64,000 nucleotides of DNA. It comes from Eulemur rufifrons (lineage: Eukaryota; Chordata; Mammalia; Primates; Lemuridae). This document shows positions 36,494 to 46,643 of this stretch, one piece after another. The stretch is taken from the NCBI RefSeq assembly GCF_041146395.1, contig NC_091009.1, positions 373,501 to 437,500 of the forward strand. Reading direction: 5' to 3'. The translations under genes were made by a program, and so were the position numbers. The number at the start of each line of letters is the position of its first letter. Position 1 is the stretch's first letter. Under the pieces are notes generated by a model that did not search any database, was not told the DNA's origin, and worked only from the letters and a program-made list of their open reading frames with translations.

Positions 36494-36680
36494 GGGCACA
36501 GGAGCTGTTTAATCTATGGTGAGAGGGGTCTGTTCGGAGTCACCACAAAGCACAACATCATTCCCTGGGCCCTGGGACAAGACCTACATGCAGGACTCAG
36601 GCGGAGCCTCATCTCACACATGGGATGGCTGTATTGTAGGCTTGCTTCACTCTGGGAATGGAAGTAGTGTGAGAATTAGG
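36494..36680 (-). repeat. GC-rich block B1'
   Basis: Family B differs from A, C and D. On the plus strand it reads GGGCACAGG, then ATCTATGGTGAGAGGGGT, CATTCCCTGGGCCCTGGG, CCTACATGCAGGACTCAGG and GTAGGCTTGC, with GTGTGAGAATTAGGG at the end. The lack of the CGTTAATGCA companion segment sets it apart. The last 45 bp resemble the 94-bp satellite. Confidence 0.82.
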
Positions 36681-37485
36681 GTTAGGGTTGGGGTTAGGGG
36701 TTGCAAGTTAGGGGTTAGGTTTTGACTCAGGGTTAGGTGGTAGGGATTAGTGGTTAGGGTTAGAGTTATTGTTACGGGTTAAGTGTTAAGTCTGCTTTAG
36801 GGGGCCATGGTAAGTTTTAGGTTTGGAGTTAGCGTTAGGGTTAGGGGTTAGGATTAAGGGATAGGGTTAGGGTTAAGGATTAGGCTTAGGTTTCGGGTTC
36901 AGGTTTAGGGTTAGGGTCAGGGTTAAGGGTTAGGGTGAGGGTGAAGAGTTAGGGTTAGGGTTACGGGATTAGGGATAGGTTTAGGGTTAAGGGTCAGGTG
37001 TATGGTTCAGGTTTAAGGTTAGCATTAGGGGGTTAGCGTTAGTGTTACCTGTAGGTCAGTGTTGGGGTTAGATCTCTAGGCATTAGGGTAAAGGTTAGGG
37101 TTAGGGTTAATTGTTAGGGTTATGTTTAATGGTTAGGATTGGGATTAGGGTTAAGGGTTAGGGTTAAGGTTAGGGGTTATGACTAAGGATCAACGGTTAG
37201 TGTTATTTTTGGGCATAGGTTTAGCATAAGCGGTTAGGGTTAGTGTTAGTGTTGTTCGTAGCGTTAAGGTTAGGGTTGGCGTTCACAATTAGGGATTAGG
37301 TGTTATGGTTATGGCTAGGAGTTAGGGTTAGAATTACGGTATAGGGCTTGTTCTCAGGGTGTCATGCATTTACCTTAAGATAAGGGGTTAAAGTTAGGGT
37401 TACGGTGAGCTTTACCTGTTAAGGTGAGCAGTAGGATCAGGGTTAGGTGTTATGTTCTGGGTTAGGGTTATGGGTGAGGGGTAGG

Positions 37486-37688
37486 GTTTATCCTTAGGGC
37501 ACGGGCCCTGTATGCACTAGGAGGCGAAGTTAGGGATCTGTGATGGTCGCTGGGAACCCACTCTATCGTACGCAGTGTATGGGCCTCTGGGTTTCATGCA
37601 GGACACTGTGGCAGAGCCGGCTTTCATGCATGGCTTAGTAGGATTGTAGGCTTTCAAAACTCTGAGAAAGCAAGGAGTCTGAGAATTA
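37486..37688 (-). repeat. GC-rich block C2'
   Basis: Nearly identical to C1'. The flanking telomeric DNA on both sides also matches that of C1', showing that the whole 4-kb unit, not just the block, was duplicated. Confidence 0.84.
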
Positions 37689-38012
37689 GATTTTGGTTTA
37701 GGATTACGGCACGGTTTAGGGATGAAGATTAGTGTTAGGGTGAGGGCTTAGGGTTAGGGGTTAGGGTTAGGTTTAGGGTTGTTGGTAGGGTGAAGGTTAG
37801 GGTTGACATTTTAGAATTAGGGATGAGGTGTTATGGTTATGACTATGGTTTAGGATTAGAATTATAGGATAGGGCTTCTTCTCAAGGTGTTATGCATTCA
37901 CGTTAAGTTAAGGGGCTAAGTTAGGGTTACGGAGAGGTTTATGTTTTAAGCTGAGCAATAGGATCAGGGCTAGGTATTATGTTCAGGGTGAGGGTTATCT
38001 GTTAGGGGTAGT

Positions 38013-38221
38013 GTTTATACTTAGCTTACGGGCTCTGTCTGCACTGGGCGGGGGGCGGGGGTTAGGGGGATGGGATTGTCGCCGAGAACCCACTCTATCG
38101 TACGCTGGTTATGGGCTCCTGGGTTTCATGCAGGACACAGTGGCAGAGCCCCCTTTTACTCATGGCATGGGAGGATTGTAGGCTTTCTAAACTCTGAGAA
38201 AGCAAGAAGTCTGAGAATTAG
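38013..38221 (-). repeat. GC-rich block D2'
   Basis: Sister of D1' with a stronger G-run (TGGGCGGGGGGCGGGGGTTAG) and CTTACGGGCTCTGTC. It has TCGCCGAGAACCC where most D blocks have CCGGGAACCC or CCCGGGGAC. Confidence 0.83.
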
Positions 38222-39824
38222 ATTTAGGGGTAGGATTATGGTAATGTTTAGGGATGAAGATTAGTGTCAGGGTGGGGTCTTAGGTTAGGGGTTGGGGTTA
38301 AAAGTTAGTGTTAGGTTTAACAGTTACAGTTAGGTTTACGGTTAAGTTTCAGGGTTAGGGTTAAGGTTTGGGTTTAGCGTTTGGCACAGGGGTAGGCTTC
38401 AGTGTTAGCTTTATGGTTAAAGATTAGGATTAGGGTTAGTGTGAGGGTTAATGGTAAGGGTCAAGATTAATGGTTCAGGTTGGGGTTAGGCTTAGGTTTA
38501 GGGTTAGGTGTTAGGGTTAGGCTTAGGGTTAAGGGATAGGATTAGGGTTAAGTGTTGGGCTTAGGGTTAGTGTTTAGTGTTAGGGTTATCATTAAGGATT
38601 AGGGTTAGGGTCAGGGTTAAATGTTTGGGTGCGGGTAATGGTTAGGGTCAGGGTTAAGGTTTACGGATAGGGTTAGTGTTAAGGGTTACGGGTAGGTTTA
38701 GGGTTCAGGGTTAGAATTAGCATTAGGGCTTAAGGTCAGGATTAGGTGATAGGTTACATTTAGGGTTAGATCTAGGCGTTAGAGTAAGGATTAAGAGATA
38801 GGGTTAGGTTTAATGCTTAGGATTAGGGTTAGGGTTTGGGGTAAAAGTAAGTGTTAGGGAAAAGGTTTAAGTATCAAAGGTTAGGGTTATGTTTAGCTGT
38901 AGTATTAAGGTTAGGGATAAGGGATAAGATTGGCGTAAGGGTTTTTCTTACTGTTAGGGTTAAGGGTTACGCTTAGATTAAAGGTTAAGGTTAGGGTCAG
39001 TGTTAAGAGTTAGGGTGAGTGTTAACGGTTACGGTAAAGGTTAAGCGTTAGTGATAGGCATTAGCGATTAGGGTATTTGGTAAGTGTTAGGGTTAGGAGT
39101 TAGTGTTTTATGAAAGGTTATGGTTAGAATTAGGATTGGGGTTAGTGTTAGGGTTAGGGTTAGGGTAAAAGGATAGGATTAGGGTTAAGGGTTGGGCTCA
39201 GGGTTAGGGTTAAATTTTAGTATTAGGGTTAATGTTTAGTGTTATGGTCCACTGTAAGTGTTAGGGTGAGGGTTAACGGTTAGGATTAGGCTTAGAGGTT
39301 GGGGATATAGTGAGGGTTCAGTGTTAGGGTTAGGTTTAGGGTTCAGGGTTAGGGTTAGCTTTAGGGGTTACGGTTAGGTGTTAGGTTACTGTCAGGGTTG
39401 GGTCTAGTCGTGAGGGTAAGGTTTAGGGTTAGCTTTAAGAGCTAGGGTTAGGTATAATGGTTAAGATTAGGATTAGGTTTAAGGGTTAGGGTAAGGCTTA
39501 GGGGTTAGGGTCAAGGGTTAAGGGTTTCTGTTAGGCATAGCGTTGGGATTAGAAGTAAGGGTTACTTTCAGTGTTAGGGTTGTAGGCAGGGTTACGGTTA
39601 GGGTTAGCAGTTTAGAATTAGGGTTAGGGATTAGGTGTTACAGTTTTGACTAGGAGATAGGGTTAGAATTATGGGATAGGGGTTGTTCTCAGGGAATGGG
39701 TTATGCATTAACGTTAGGATAAGAGGTTAAAGTTAGGCTCACGGTCAGTTTTACGTGTTAAGGGGAGAAATAGGAACAGGGTTAGGTGTTATGTTCAGGG
39801 TGAGGGATATCTGTTACATGTATT

Positions 39825-40036
39825 GTTTATGCTTAGCGCACGGGCTATGTCTGCCTTAGGAAAGGGCGGGGGGAGGTTAGGGGGCTGGGATTGTCACCAG
39901 GATCCCACTGTATCGTACTCTGGTTATGGGCCCGTGGGTTTCATGCAGGACACAGTGGTAGAGCCTCCTTTCACGCATGGCATGGGAGGATTGCAGGCTT
40001 CCTAAACTCTAAGAAAGCAAGAAGTCTGAGAATTAG
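39825..40036 (-). repeat. GC-rich block A2'
   Basis: Sister of A1', sharing TTGTCACCAGGATCCC. It has an expanded purine stretch (CCTTAGGAAAGGGCGGGGGG), so overlapping plus-strand frames of 60 and 62 codons appear. Both are repeat shadows. Confidence 0.84.
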
Positions 40037-40321
40037 ATTTAGGGTTAGGATTATGGTTAGGGTTAAGGATGAAGTTTAGGGTTAGGGTGAGGGCTTAGGG
40101 TTAGGGATTAGGGTTAGGGTTAAAGGTTACTCTTAGGTTTAATGGTTACAGTTCAGTTTAGGGTTGAGGTTTACAGTTAGGGTTAATATGAGGGGTTAGT
40201 TTTTGGTATAGGGTTAGGGTTAGGTACAGGGTTAGGGTTAAATGTTAGGTTTAGGGTTGAAGATTAGGATTAGGGTTAGGATTAAAGGTTAGTGTGAGAG
40301 TTAACGGTTAGGGTTAAGGTT

Positions 40322-40337
40322 AAGAGTTAGGGTTAGG
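40322..40337 (+). other. Empty Alu target site in the sister unit
   Basis: A single AAGAGTTAGGGTTAGG sits between GGTTAAGGTT and GGTTTAGGTTTAGG, exactly the flanks of the Alu at 35881-36248. It marks the ancestral unoccupied site. Confidence 0.88.
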
Positions 40338-40582
40338 GTTTAGGTTTAGGGTTAAGGGTTAGGTTTAGTTTTAGGGTTAGAGTTATGTGTTATGGTTTGT
40401 GTTAGAGGTTAGGGTTAGGTTTACTGTTCACGGTTAGGGTTACGTTTAGGGGTTAGCATTAGGGTTAGGGATTAGGTTTAGGGTAAGGGTTTAGAGTTAG
40501 TGTTGGGCTTTAGGCTCGCAGCTTAGGTTCAGGGTCAGGGGTTAGGTTTGGTGGTAGGGCTTAGATTTAGCGGTCAGTTTAA

Positions 40583-40769
40583 GGGCACAGGACCTGGTTA
40601 ATCTACGGTGAGAGGGGTGCGGTCGGAGTCACCACGAAAGCACAACATCATTCCCTGGGCCCTGGGACAAGACCTACATGCAGGACTCAGGCGGAGCCTC
40701 ATCTCACACATGGCATGGCTGTATTGTAGGCTTGCTTCACTCTGGGAATTGAAGTAGTGTGAGAATTAG
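40583..40769 (-). repeat. GC-rich block B2'
   Basis: Very close to B1', with ACCTGGTTAATCTACGG and GGTGCGGTCGGAGTCACC. The B-block copies at 50210, 53590 and 57137 share the CTTTCGTGGTGACT stretch with it. Confidence 0.82.
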
Positions 40770-41569
40770 GGTTAGGGTTGGGGTTAGGGGTTTCGAGTTA
40801 GGGGTTCGGTTTCGAGTCAGGGTTAAGTGGTAGGGATTAGTGATTAGGGTTAGAGTTAGTGTTACGAGTTATGTGTTAAGTCTGGTTAGGGGGCCAGGGT
40901 AAGGTTTAGGTTTGGAGTTAGCGTTAGGGTTAGGCGTTAGGGTTAAGGGATAGGGTTAGGGTTAAGGGTTAGGCTTAGGGTTAGGGTTCAGGTTTAGGGT
41001 TAGGGTCAGGGTTAAGGGTTAGGGTCAGGGTTAACAGTTAGGGTTAGGGGGTTAGGGATAGGTTTAGGGTTAAGGGTCAAGGCTATGGTTCAGGTTTAAG
41101 GTTAGCATTAGGGGGTTAGCGTTAGTGTTAACTGTAGGTCAGTGTTGGGATTAGATCTCTAGGCATTAGGGTAAAGGTTAGGGTTAGGGTTAAGAGTTAG
41201 GGTTATGTTTAATGGTTAGGATTGGGATTAGCGTGAAGAGTTAGGGTTAAGGTTAGGGGTTATGACTAAGGATCAACGGTTAGGGTTATTTTTATGTGTA
41301 GGGTTAGCGTAAGGGGTTAGGGTTATTGTTAGTGTTGTTCGGAGGGTTAAGGTTAGGGTTGGCGTTTCACAATTAGGGATTAGGTGTTATGGTTATGGCT
41401 AGGAGTTAGGGTTAGAATTACGGTATAGGGCTTGTTCTCAGGGTGTCATGCATTAACGTTAAGATAAGGGCTTAAAGTTAGGGTTACGGTGAGCTTTACC
41501 TGTTAAGGTGAGCAGTAGGATCAGGGTTAGGTGTTATGTTCTGGGTTAGGCTTATGGGTGAAGGGTAGG

Positions 41570-41756
41570 GTTTATCCTTAGGGCACGGGCCCTGTATGCA
41601 CTAGGAGGCGAAGTTAGGGATCTGTGATGATCCTTGGGAACCCATTCTTTAGTACGCAGTGTATGGGCCTCTGGGTTTCATGCAGGACACTGTGGTAGAG
41701 CGGGCTTTCATGCATGGCTTAGTAGGATTGTAGGCTTTCAAAACTCTGAGAATTAG
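41570..41756 (-). repeat. GC-rich block C3' with a 17-bp deletion
   Basis: Like C1' and C2' but reading AAACTCTGAGAATTAG. The AAAGCAAGAAGTCTGAG that normally follows the first CTGAG is gone. The missing piece lies between two CTGAG copies, a typical short-homology deletion. It also has GATGATCCTTGGGAACCC. Confidence 0.82.
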
Positions 41757-42001
41757 ATTTCGGTTTAGGATTACGGCACGGTTTAGGGATGAAGATTAGT
41801 GTTAGGGTGAGGGCTTAGGGTTTGGGGTTAGGGTTAGGGGTAGGGTTCATCGTTAGGGTTACGTTTAGGCAGTAGGGTTATGGGTTAGGAATAGGGTAAG
41901 GGTTTAATGTTAGTGTTGGGCGTTAGGGTCAGGGCTTAAGTTTAGGGTTAGGGGTTAGTGTTAGAGTTAGTGTTAGGGCTTAGATTTAGAGGTTATTTTA
42001 A

Positions 42002-42187
42002 GGGCACAGGACCTGTGTAATCTGTGGTGAGAAGTGTGCGGAATGGGTCATCGCCACACCACACCATCGTACCCTAGGCCTTGGGCCCAGACCTACATGT
42101 AGGTCTCAGGCAGAGCCTCTTCTCACGCATGGCATGGTTTTATTGTAGGCTTGGCTAACTCTGAGAATGGAGGAAGTGTGAGAATTA
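42002..42187 (-). repeat. GC-rich block B3' (diverged)
   Basis: Has AGGCCTTGGGCCCAGACCTAC and CTCAGGCAGAGCCTCTTCTC. Its tail GTAGGCTTGGCTAACTCT followed by GGAAGTGTGAGAATTATGG gives one of the clearest matches to the 94-bp satellite monomer. Confidence 0.8.
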
Positions 42188-42959
42188 TGGTTATGATTAG
42201 GGTTAGGTGTTTGGGGTTAGGGGTTAGTGTTCGAGTGAGGGTTAGGGGTTAGGGATTAGGGGTTAGGGTTAATGTTAGCATTAGGGGTTAACGGTTAGGG
42301 TTGGGTTAGGGACTAGGGTTAGATTTAGGGTTGGGGTAGGGTTAGGGTTAGGGGTTAGGGTTAGGGTTAAGGGATAGGATTAGGGTTAAGGGTTAAGGCT
42401 TAGGGTTAGCATTAAGGGATGGGTTAGGGTTAAGGGTTAGGGTTATGGTCCGAGTTAAGGGTTAGGATGAGGGTTAACAGTTAGGGTTATAAGTTAGGGA
42501 TAGTGTTAGGATTAAGGTCTAGGGTTAGGGTTAGAGGTAGTTTTACTGCTAAGATTAGGTCTAGGCATTAAGGTAAGGGTTAGTGTTAGGGTTAGGTTTA
42601 ATTGTTAGGATTAGGATCAGAATTAAGGGTTAGGCTTAGGGTTAGGGGATAGGGTTAGGGTTTAGGGTAAACTTTTAAGGTTATGTTTAGGGATAAGGTT
42701 AGGGTTAGCGTTTAAGGTTAGGGTTAGTATTAGGGTTGTTTGTAGGGTTAAGGTAATGTTTAGTGGTTAGAATTAGGGTTAGGGATTAGGGGTTACTGTT
42801 ATGGCTAGGAGTTTGGGTTAGTATTAAGTGATAGGGGTTGTTCTTAGCATAAGTGTTATGCATTAACGTTAGAATAAGTGGTTAAAGTTAGGTTTACGGT
42901 GAGGTTTATGTGTTAAGGTGAGCAATAGGATCAGGGTTAGAATTATGAGTGAGGGGTAG

Positions 42960-43164
42960 GGTTTTGCTTAGGGTATGGGCCCTGTCTGCCCTAGGAGTGG
43001 GATTGAGGGGGATGCGATTGTCACCAGAAACCCACTCTATCGTATGCAGGGTATGGGCCCATGGGTTTCTTGTAGGACACTCTGGCAGAGCCTGATTTCA
43101 CGCATGGTAAAGGAGGATTGTAAGCTTTCCAATCTCTAAGAAAGTAAGAAGTCTGAGAATTAGA
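42960..43164 (-). repeat. GC-rich block A3' (diverged)
   Basis: Intermediate between A and C, with CTAGGAGTGGGATTGAGGGG, GTTTCTTGTAGGACAC and CATGGTAAAGGAGG. The frame found in other A blocks is broken. It pairs roughly with the A block at 44344-44552 across the 43.7-kb flip. Confidence 0.77.
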
Positions 43165-43495
43165 TTTAGGGTTAGGATTATCGTTATGGTTAGGGATGAA
43201 GTTTAATCTTAGGGTGAGGGCTTCGGGTAAGGGGATAGGGTTAGTTTTAGGGTTAAAAGTTACTGTTAGGTTTAACAGTTACAGTTAGACTTAGGGTTTA
43301 GGTTTAGGGTTAGGGTTAAGCTTAGGGGTTACGGTTTGGTACAGGGTTAGGGTTAAGTGTTAGGGTTAGGGTTAAAGATCATGACTAGGGTTAGAGTTAA
43401 GGGTTAGTTTGAGTGTTAACAGTTAGGGTTAAGGATAACTTTTCGGGTTAGGGGTTAGGATTAGTGTTCGGGCTGAGATTTAGCGGTTAGTTTAA

Positions 43496-43677
43496 GGGCA
43501 CAGGACCTGTTTAATCTATGGTGAGAGTGGTGCACAGGGTCGCTGCGACACGACACCACCATACGCTGGGCCTTGGGCCAAGACCTACATACAGGGCTCA
43601 GGTGGAGCCTCTTCTCACGCATGACATGGCTGTATTGTAGGCTTGGTTAACTCTGAGAATGGAAGAAGTGTGAGAAA
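43496..43677 (-). repeat. GC-rich block B4' next to the flip
   Basis: Last G-strand block, from GGGCACAGGACCTG to GTGTGAGAAATCGG. Its first 33 bp are inverted-repeated at 43786-43818, so the block core lies in the loop of the 43.7-kb palindrome. Confidence 0.8.
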
Positions 43678-43788
43678 TCGGGTTAGGGCTGGCTGTAGGT
43701 GTTTTTAACCCCTAACCCTAACACTAACCCCAAGGTTAAATCTAACTGTAACCCTTACGCCAACCCTAACCCTAACCCTAACCCCTCT
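43678..43788. other. G-strand to C-strand polarity flip (fusion-like polarity)
   Basis: TTAGGG-type repeat ends in GGTTAGGGCTGGCTGTAGG and, after a short T-run, continues as AACCCCTAACCCTAACAC. AAGGGCACAGGACCTGTT (43494-43511) and its reverse complement (43801-43818) place the symmetry centre near 43656. TTAGGG running into CCCTAA is the polarity of a telomere-telomere join, although the repeats here are degenerate on both sides. Confidence 0.85.
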
Positions 43789-43818
43789 CACTGTAGAATA
43801 AACAGGTCCTGTGCCCTT
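43786..43818 (+). repeat. Remnant end of a B block
   Basis: CCTCTCACTGTAGAATAAAC followed by AGGTCCTGTGCCCTT is the terminal 33 bp of family B. The rest of the block is missing and is replaced by telomeric repeat, so the flip cut through a B block. Confidence 0.75.
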
Positions 43819-44343
43819 AAACTAACCGCTAAATCTAAGCCCTAACATCAACCCTAACCTCTGACCCTAAACCTAAGCCCTGAGCCTAAAGCCCAACACT
43901 AACTCTAAACTCTTACCCTAAAGCTAATCCCTAACCCTAATGCTAACCCCTACACAAAACCCTAACTGTGAACCCTAAACCTAACCCTAACCTCGAGCGC
44001 TAACCATAGCACTTAACTCTAACCCTAAACCTAACATGAACCCTTAATCCTAACACTAACCCTAACCCTAACTCTTAACTTTAACCCTGACTGTTAACCC
44101 TCACACTAACCTTTAAACCTAACCTTAATCGTAATCTTTAACCCTAAACCTAATATTTAACCCTAATCCTGTACCAAACCCTAAACCCTAACCTTAAACC
44201 TAACCGTAAACCTTAACCCTGAACCTAACTGTAACGGTTAAAACTAAGAGTAACCTGTAACGCTACCCGTAACCCCTAACTCTAAGCCTTCACCCTAACA
44301 CTAACCTTGATCCTTAACCCGAACCCTAACCCTAACCCTAAAT

Positions 44344-44552
44344 CTAATTCTCAGTCTTCTTGCTTTCTTAGAGTTTAGAAAGCCTACAATCCTCCCATTC
44401 CATGCGTGAAAGGAGGCTCTTCCACTGTGTCCTGAATGAACCGCTGGGGCCCATAACCAGAGTACGATAGAGTGGGTTCCTGGTGACAATCCCAGCCCCC
44501 TAACTCCCGCCCCCCGCCTAATGCAGACAAGGCCGGTGTCCTAAGCATAAAC
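44344..44552 (+). repeat. GC-rich block A (44.3 kb)
   Basis: Recognisable A block with many changes: TCAGTCTTC, CTCCCATTCCATGCG, TCCTGAATGAACCGCTGGGG and GACAAGGCCGGTGTCC. The 9-bp inverted repeat is lost. Confidence 0.8.
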
Positions 44553-44782
44553 TCTACACCTCACCCAAAACTCTAACCCTGAAAATAACGTTTAACCCTG
44601 ATTCTATTGCTCACCTTAGAATGTAAACCTCACTGTAACCTGAACTTTAACCTCTTATCCTAACGTTAATGCATAACACTTACCCTGAGAATAACCCCTA
44701 TCCCATAATTCTAACCCTATCTCCTAGTCATAACTGTAACAACTAATCCCTAACCCTAATTCTAAACCACTAACACTAACTG

Positions 44783-44826
44783 TTACCCTACGTAGTTACT
44801 GTTACGGTAACCTACTGTTACCCTAA
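44783..44826 (+). other. Local inverted duplication in the flank of the 44.3-kb A block
   Basis: Where other copies read CCGTAACCCTACCTACAACCC, this one has CCCTACGTAGTTACTG, then TTACGGTAACCTACTG, then TTACCC. GTAGTTAC and GTAACCTAC are near reverse complements and GTTAC-G-GTAAC is a perfect small hairpin. A fold-back copying event is plausible. Confidence 0.55.
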
Positions 44827-45735
44827 CACTGAACCTAACCCTTACTCCTAACGCCAAAGCTATGGCTAAAAATAATGCTAACCCTTGACCCTTTACCCTA
44901 ACTCCTAACCCTAATCCTAATCCTAACCACTAAACCCAAACTTAGCTCTTAACCCTAACCCTAAACCTTACCCTGACGCCTAGACCTAACACTAACACTA
45001 AACTAACACCTAACCCTAATCATAACCCCTAAAGCTAACCCTAACCCTGAACCCTAAACCTAACCCTAACACTTAATACTAACTATATCCCTAACCCCTA
45101 ACCCTAACCCTAACCGTTAACCCTCACCCTAACCCTTAAACCGGACCCTAACACTAAATCTTAACCCTAACACTAAATTTTAACCCTAAACCTACGCCCA
45201 ACCCTTAACCATAATCCTATCCCTTAACCCTAAACCTAACCCCTAACCCTAAACCTAACACTAACCCCAATCCTAATTCTAACCATAGCCCTTAATACAT
45301 CACTACGCCTAACCCCTAACCCTAACCCCTAATGCTAACCCTAACACTGAACCCTAAACCTAAGCCTATCCCTAACCCTTAAACATAACTCTATCCCTAA
45401 CCAATAATCCTAAGCCTAATCTTTAACCCTCACCCTAGAGCTTAACTCGAACCGTAACCCTAAGCCTAAACCCCAACCCTAACACTTAACACAAACCCTA
45501 AGCCTTAACACTTAACCCCAATCCTATCCTTTAACCCTAACACTAACCCTGATGCCTAATCCTAACCCTAACACTCACCCCAACCATAAATCTAACCCTA
45601 GCCCCTAACGCAAAACTAACCCCTAACCCCTAACCCCTAACCCTAACACTAACCCTAAATCCTAGTCCCTAACCACTAAACCTCACTTGAACCCTAACCC
45701 CTAACACCAAACCCTTAACCCTAACCATAACCCTA

Positions 45736-45920
45736 TTTCTCACACTACTTCCATTCTCAGAGTTAACCAAGCTTAAAATACAACCATGCAATGCGTGAGT
45801 AGAGTTTCTGCATGAGTCCTGCAAGTAGGTCTGGGCCAAAGGCCCAGGATCCGATGGTGTGATGTCGCATGGAAACATTCTGCACCCTTCTCACCATAGA
45901 TTACACAGGTCCTGTACCCT
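45736..45920 (+). repeat. GC-rich block B (45.7 kb)
   Basis: Diverged B block: TTTCTCACACTACTTCC, AGCTTAAAATACAACC, GTCCTGCAAGTAGGTCTGG, CAGGATCCGATGGTGTGATG. Confidence 0.8.
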
Positions 45921-46440
45921 TAAACTAACCGCTAAATCAAAGCCCAAACACTGACCCTAACCCCTAACCCTAAACCTAAGCCCTGACCCTAATGCCCAAC
46001 ACTAACACTAAACGCTTACCCTAAACCTAACCCCTAAATGTAACCTTAACCATGAACCCTAAACCTAACCCAAACCCCTAACCCTAACCATAACACTTAA
46101 CTCTAACCCTAAACCTAACATGAACACTTAACCCTAACCCTAACACATAACCCTAACACTTAACCTTAACCCTAACCATTAACCCTCACACTAAACCTTA
46201 ACCCTAACCCTAATCGTAATCTTTAAGCCTAAACCTAGCACTTAACCCTTACCCTGTACCAAAACCTAACCCCTAATCTTAACCCTAACCGTAAACCTTA
46301 AAGCTTAACCCTAAACCTAACTGTAACTGTTAAACCTAACACTAACCTTTAACCCTGACCCTAACCGAAACCCCTAACCCTAAGCCCTCACCATAACAGT
46401 AACCTATATTGCTAACCCTAACCCTAATCCTAGCCCTAAA

Positions 46441-46643
46441 TTTAATTCTCAGACTTCTTGCTTTCTCAGAGTTTACAAAGCCTACAATCCTCCCATGCCA
46501 TGTGTAGAAGGAGGCTCGGCCACTGTGTCCGGCATGAAACCAGGGGGCCCATACCCAGCATATGATAGAGTGCCTTCTGGCATCTATCCCAGCCCCCTAA
46601 GCCCCCTCCTAGAGCAGGGAGGGCTCGTGATATAAGCATAAAC
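46441..46643 (+). repeat. GC-rich block, intermediate A/C/D type (46.4 kb)
   Basis: Carries A-like CTCCCATGCCATG and AGGAGGCTC, D-like CCCAGCATATGATAG and C-like CCCCCTCCTAGAGC. It also has private GTGTCCGGCATG (shared with C1) and CTTCTGGCATCTATCCC. It looks like an older relative of the three families rather than a recent recombinant. Confidence 0.7.

Larger units (their letters stand above)
33121..37485 (-). repeat. C-D-A-B higher-order unit, first copy (4365 bp including Alu)
   Basis: Runs from C1' to C2' and contains C1', D1', A1', the Alu and B1'. Removing the Alu and one target-site copy (about 352 bp) leaves about 4.01 kb, close to the next unit of 4.08 kb. The segment around 34551-34590 is the inverted form of the GGGATCCC/TACAGTAAGG anchor of the 1.87-kb units. 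Confidence 0.82.
37486..41569 (-). repeat. C-D-A-B higher-order unit, second copy (4084 bp, no Alu)
   Basis: Contains C2', D2', A2' and B2'. At 40322-40337 it has a single copy of AAGAGTTAGGGTTAGG in the same context as the Alu target, so it keeps the pre-insertion state. Its GGGATCCC anchor is decayed (near 38920-38960). Confidence 0.84.
31992..43690 (-). repeat. Degenerate telomeric array, G-rich strand on top
   Basis: TTAGGG-type repeats with frequent variants (TTAGTG, TTACGG, TTAAGG, TCAGGG), interrupted by inverted blocks in the order F, E, C, D, A, B, C, D, A, B, C, B, A, B. The C-D-A-B order recurs with a period of about 4.08 kb. The only other insert is the Alu. I see no gene; minus-strand block frames recur here on the plus strand. 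Confidence 0.93.
41757..43690 (-). repeat. Disrupted end of the G-strand array
   Basis: Beyond C3' the C-D-A-B order breaks. B3' follows after only about 245 bp, with D and A absent. Then come A3' (more diverged) and B4'. The A3'-to-B4' gap is about 330 bp, against 547 bp in intact units. Only degenerate TTAGGG repeat lies between. Confidence 0.78.
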
